This document shows positions 61,715 through 64,000 of a stretch of 64,000 bases of DNA, one piece after another; the stretch's first letter is position 1, and every line of letters begins with the position of its first letter. The stretch is from Polynucleobacter duraquae (GTDB taxonomy: Bacteria; Pseudomonadota; Gammaproteobacteria; Burkholderiales; Burkholderiaceae): assembly GCF_000973625.1 (NCBI RefSeq), contig NZ_CP007501.1, positions 372,001 through 436,000 on the forward strand, given 5' to 3'. The position numbers were made by a program, and so were the translations under genes. The notes beneath the pieces were generated by a model. The model worked only from the letters and a program-made list of their open reading frames with translations, was not told the origin of the DNA and did not search any database.

Positions 61715-62844
61715 TGAAGATGAATAATGTAACTTTGCGATGGACTAAAGGCCTACTAATTCTAGTAAGCCTAGGTTGTTTTAATAGTGTTTGCTTTGCT
61801 GATCGCATCAAAGATTTTACTGACATAGCAGGGCAAAGATCAAATCAGTTGGTAGGCTACGGATTAGTGGTTGGCTTGGATGGTACAGGTGACCAAACAA
61901 CACAGACGCCATTTACTCTCCAAAGTGTTTTACAAATGATTGGAGTTTTGGGCGTAACCTTACCATCAACAGGGAATCAAACTCAGCTTCGTAATACGGC
62001 AGCGGTGATGGTCACTGCAGATTTTCCAGCCCTTTCTAGGCCCGGACAGCAGTTAGATGTAACAGTGTCTTCTTTGGGTAATGCCACTAGCTTAAAGGGT
62101 GGCACTTTAGTGATGACACCACTCAAAGCTGCTGATGGTCAGGTTTATGCACAGGCTCAGGGTAATGTTGTGATCGGAGGTTCACGGGCTGCATCAGGTG
62201 GGGCCTCAACCTCTGTTAATCATCTATCTGCCGGTCGAATCCCTTCAGGCGGTATTGTAGAGAGAGCTGTGCCGGCTCTGCTAGTTGATGAATTTGTACA
62301 ACTCGATTTACGTCAAGCTGATTTTTCTTTAATGCAAAGAACCGCCGAGACGATTGGTCGTCGCTTTGGAATTGGCACTGCTTTGCCAATTGATGCTCGA
62401 TCACTCAACGTACGAGTACCAACAGAGCCATTAAAAAGAACAGCATTTATGGCAGCGTTACAAGATTTAGACGTGCTGATGGGCAGTCAACCTGCGCGGG
62501 TGATATTAAATTCACGAACAGGCTCTGTTGTCATGAATCAAGCAGTCCGATTATCACCTTCAGCAGTTGCCCATGGAAATTTAACCGTCAAAATACAGCA
62601 GTCTCCAACGGTGAGTCAGCCGTTGCCATTTAGTCGCGGTCAGACAACAACAGTTACCGAAGATACTGCAACTATCAGCGATAGTGGAAAAGAAAATAGT
62701 TTAATTTCAGTTCCTGGCGGTGCTTCTTTAGACCAAGTGGTTAAAGCGCTCAATATGATGGGGGCTACTCCGCAGGATCTGATTTCAATTTTACAGTCAC
62801 TGAGAGCCGCTGGAGCGCTGCGGGCAGAATTAGAGGTAATTTAA
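61714..62844 (+). CDS. flgI: Flagellar P-ring protein FlgI
   Basis: 376 aa from ATG 61714 (or 61720); a longer reading lies in flgH. Signal peptide (ILVSLGCFNSVCFA), then DRIKDFTDIAGQRSNQLVGY and YGLVVGLDGTGDQTTQTPFT, the family opening. It forms the periplasmic ring with help from FlgA. Confidence 0.96.
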   Translation: MKMNNVTLRWTKGLLILVSLGCFNSVCFADRIKDFTDIAGQRSNQLVGYGLVVGLDGTGDQTTQTPFTLQSVLQMIGVLGVTLPSTGNQTQLRNTAAVMVTADFPALSRPGQQLDVTVSSLGNATSLKGGTLVMTPLKAADGQVYAQAQGNVVIGGSRAASGGASTSVNHLSAGRIPSGGIVERAVPALLVDEFVQLDLRQADFSLMQRTAETIGRRFGIGTALPIDARSLNVRVPTEPLKRTAFMAALQDLDVLMGSQPARVILNSRTGSVVMNQAVRLSPSAVAHGNLTVKIQQSPTVSQPLPFSRGQTTTVTEDTATISDSGKENSLISVPGGASLDQVVKALNMMGATPQDLISILQSLRAAGALRAELEVI

Positions 62845-63287
62845 TGGATGCTAATCAATTAACACCTTCAATTAATCATGATGTAGTTAGACTTTTACAA
62901 GGTACAGCTACAAAAACTAGCTCAACTAATTTAAGCGATGAAGCCAAATTAAAGCAGGCAGCACAGGGTTTTGAGCGCACTTTAATTAGGCAGATGCTTA
63001 GTTCAGCACGCAATACCAGCTTAAATGGAATGGATGGGCAAAATAGCGCCTCTAAATCATACTTAGAGATGATGGACGACCATGTTGCCGATATGCTCTC
63101 AAAGGGGCCAGGTGTCGGATTTGGAAATAAGATGGCGGAACAATTAATTGCACAGGCTAATGCAGGAAAGCTAATCGGAAATGAAAAAGTAGCCGTTAAA
63201 CCATTAGAAACCCCTCGCTCAGCACCAGTTACAGCGCAAACTTTGCAGTCATTGCAAAGACCGAATGGATTTGGGGCTACTCCTTAG
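62844..63287 (+). CDS. flgJ: Short FlgJ, rod-binding domain only
   Basis: 147 aa. The rod-binding/capping domain is present (KLKQAAQGFERTLIRQMLSS, YLEMMDDHVADMLSKGPGVG), but the C-terminal muramidase domain of the ~300-aa FlgJ of enterics and many betaproteobacteria is absent. It overlaps flgI (TAATG). A separate lytic enzyme must open the wall for the rod (inference). Confidence 0.9.
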   Translation: MDANQLTPSINHDVVRLLQGTATKTSSTNLSDEAKLKQAAQGFERTLIRQMLSSARNTSLNGMDGQNSASKSYLEMMDDHVADMLSKGPGVGFGNKMAEQLIAQANAGKLIGNEKVAVKPLETPRSAPVTAQTLQSLQRPNGFGATP

Positions 63288-63299
63288 TAAGGAAACTAT

Positions 63300-64000
63300 A
63301 TGGGCGTCTATTCAATCACCGATTCAGCAATGGCTGCGCTAAACATAGCGCAGGCGGGAGTCTTAATTACCTCGCAAAACGTCGCTGGAGCTTCAGTCGA
63401 TGGCTTTACTCGCCGATCCGCAACTGCAACCATAAATGCAATGGCACCCAACAACTTGATGCTAAATGGCACAAGCTTTGCGGTGGGTGGTTTTACACGC
63501 CAATATTCAGCTTTAGTCAATGGTCAACTATTGAATCAAGAGGCAAAGTCTAGCTATTCCGATACATTGGTGCAATATACGCAATCAATTGATACTCTAG
63601 TATCTGGCGCTTCTACTGGATTAAATTCCGCCATAAGTAATTTTTTTAATGCGATGGGGACTTACGCAGCAGATCCTACTAGTAAGTCACAGGCAGCGGC
63701 TATTACCGCAGCAGCAAATGATGTTGCACAGCGTATGACCGGAATAACAAGCTTGGTTTCGCAAATAGAAGATGATGCAGAAAAAGGCTTGTCTGATACA
63801 GCAGAACAAGTCAATACACTCCTGCCAGCACTAGCGCAAATCAATCAGAAAATTATTGAGAGTACTAGCGCAGGAAATTCAACACCATCTGCTGATTTAT
63901 TAGATGAGCGTGATCGATTAAGTTCGCAATTACAAAAATTAGTAGGTGGTCAAACCCTGATTAATGGAGATGGTACGGTTACGCAATTAGTAGGTGGAAT
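63300..64000 (+). CDS. flgK: Hook-filament junction protein FlgK (3' end missing)
   Basis: First 233 codons only; the gene runs off the window. GTAAGGA lies before ATG 63300. The N-terminus MGVYSITDSAMAALNIAQAG, then LITSQNVAGASVDGFTRRSA, and the downstream LLDERDRLSSQLQKLVGGQT are the FlgK pattern. It forms the first junction ring between hook and filament, chaperoned by FlgN. Confidence 0.93.
   Translation, partial: MGVYSITDSAMAALNIAQAGVLITSQNVAGASVDGFTRRSATATINAMAPNNLMLNGTSFAVGGFTRQYSALVNGQLLNQEAKSSYSDTLVQYTQSIDTLVSGASTGLNSAISNFFNAMGTYAADPTSKSQAAAITAAANDVAQRMTGITSLVSQIEDDAEKGLSDTAEQVNTLLPALAQINQKIIESTSAGNSTPSADLLDERDRLSSQLQKLVGGQTLINGDGTVTQLVGG

Overview
The window looks like a chromosomal segment of a motile freshwater betaproteobacterium of the Burkholderiaceae, most likely Polynucleobacter or a close relative. 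This rests on the moderate GC content, the protein families and the gene order. It is an inference: no rRNA or complete tRNA is present to confirm it. Almost all of the sequence after 13.4 kb is one large flagellar locus. About 60 protein genes are supported, and the first (RND pump) and last (flgK) run off the window edges.

Layout. (1) 1-7.6 kb: an RND metal-efflux pump (5' end missing) with an overlapping PII-like gene, a VOC protein, a HAD-type dehalogenase-like gene and a large FAD/Fe-S D-2-hydroxyacid dehydrogenase. (2) 7.7-13.3 kb: an accessory stretch with three bactofilins around a RodZ-like helix-turn-helix membrane protein, plus several small unrecognised membrane or exported proteins. 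(3) 13.4-24.9 kb: a diguanylate cyclase, rpoN, a small gene with a sigma-28-like promoter, a YcgR-like PilZ protein, two unrecognised membrane proteins (one with a PDZ domain), and a CheW / MCP-like / CheA-like trio in pilI-pilJ-chpA order whose CheA-like member has lost its kinase core; then flgA, flgM and flgN. (4) 24.9-30.3 kb, minus strand: flhA-flhF-flhG-fliA, with an FlhG whose ATP-binding loop is gone. (5) 30.3-32.1 kb: a mostly non-coding stretch with a tRNA-Arg-like 3' fragment, and a Sel1-repeat gene. (6) 32.2-37.0 kb: fliC, flaG, fliD, fliS, a FliK-C-like gene and a small FlhB-like gene. (7) 37.1-40.1 kb, minus strand: flrB-flrC-fliE. (8) 40.2-53 kb: fliFGHIJKLMNOPQR and a lipoprotein gene. 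(9) 53-56 kb: an alpha-carbonic anhydrase and a TPR/glycosyltransferase-like protein. (10) 56-64 kb: flgBCDEFGHIJ and the start of flgK.

Regulation as read from the sequence. RpoN, the FlrB/FlrC two-component pair and FliA/FlgM point to a Vibrio/Pseudomonas-style cascade; no flhDC is seen. Near-perfect sigma-54 promoters precede fliD and flgB. Three sigma-28-like promoters with a shared -10 core (CCGTAA) precede fliC, the carbonic anhydrase and a 62-aa protein. A palindromic box, GGCAA-N3-TTGCC, recurs upstream of flhA, flrB/fliF and flgB and may be an operator of this regulon.

Most noteworthy. Classical chemotaxis parts (cheY, a full cheA, cheR, cheB) are absent from the window. FliM lacks the N-terminal EIDALL peptide that binds CheY-P (and FlhG in some bacteria), and FlhG lacks its Walker A loop. 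In their place the locus carries a kinase-less Pil-Chp-like module beside a PilZ brake protein. Together these suggest a flagellum controlled differently from the textbook system.
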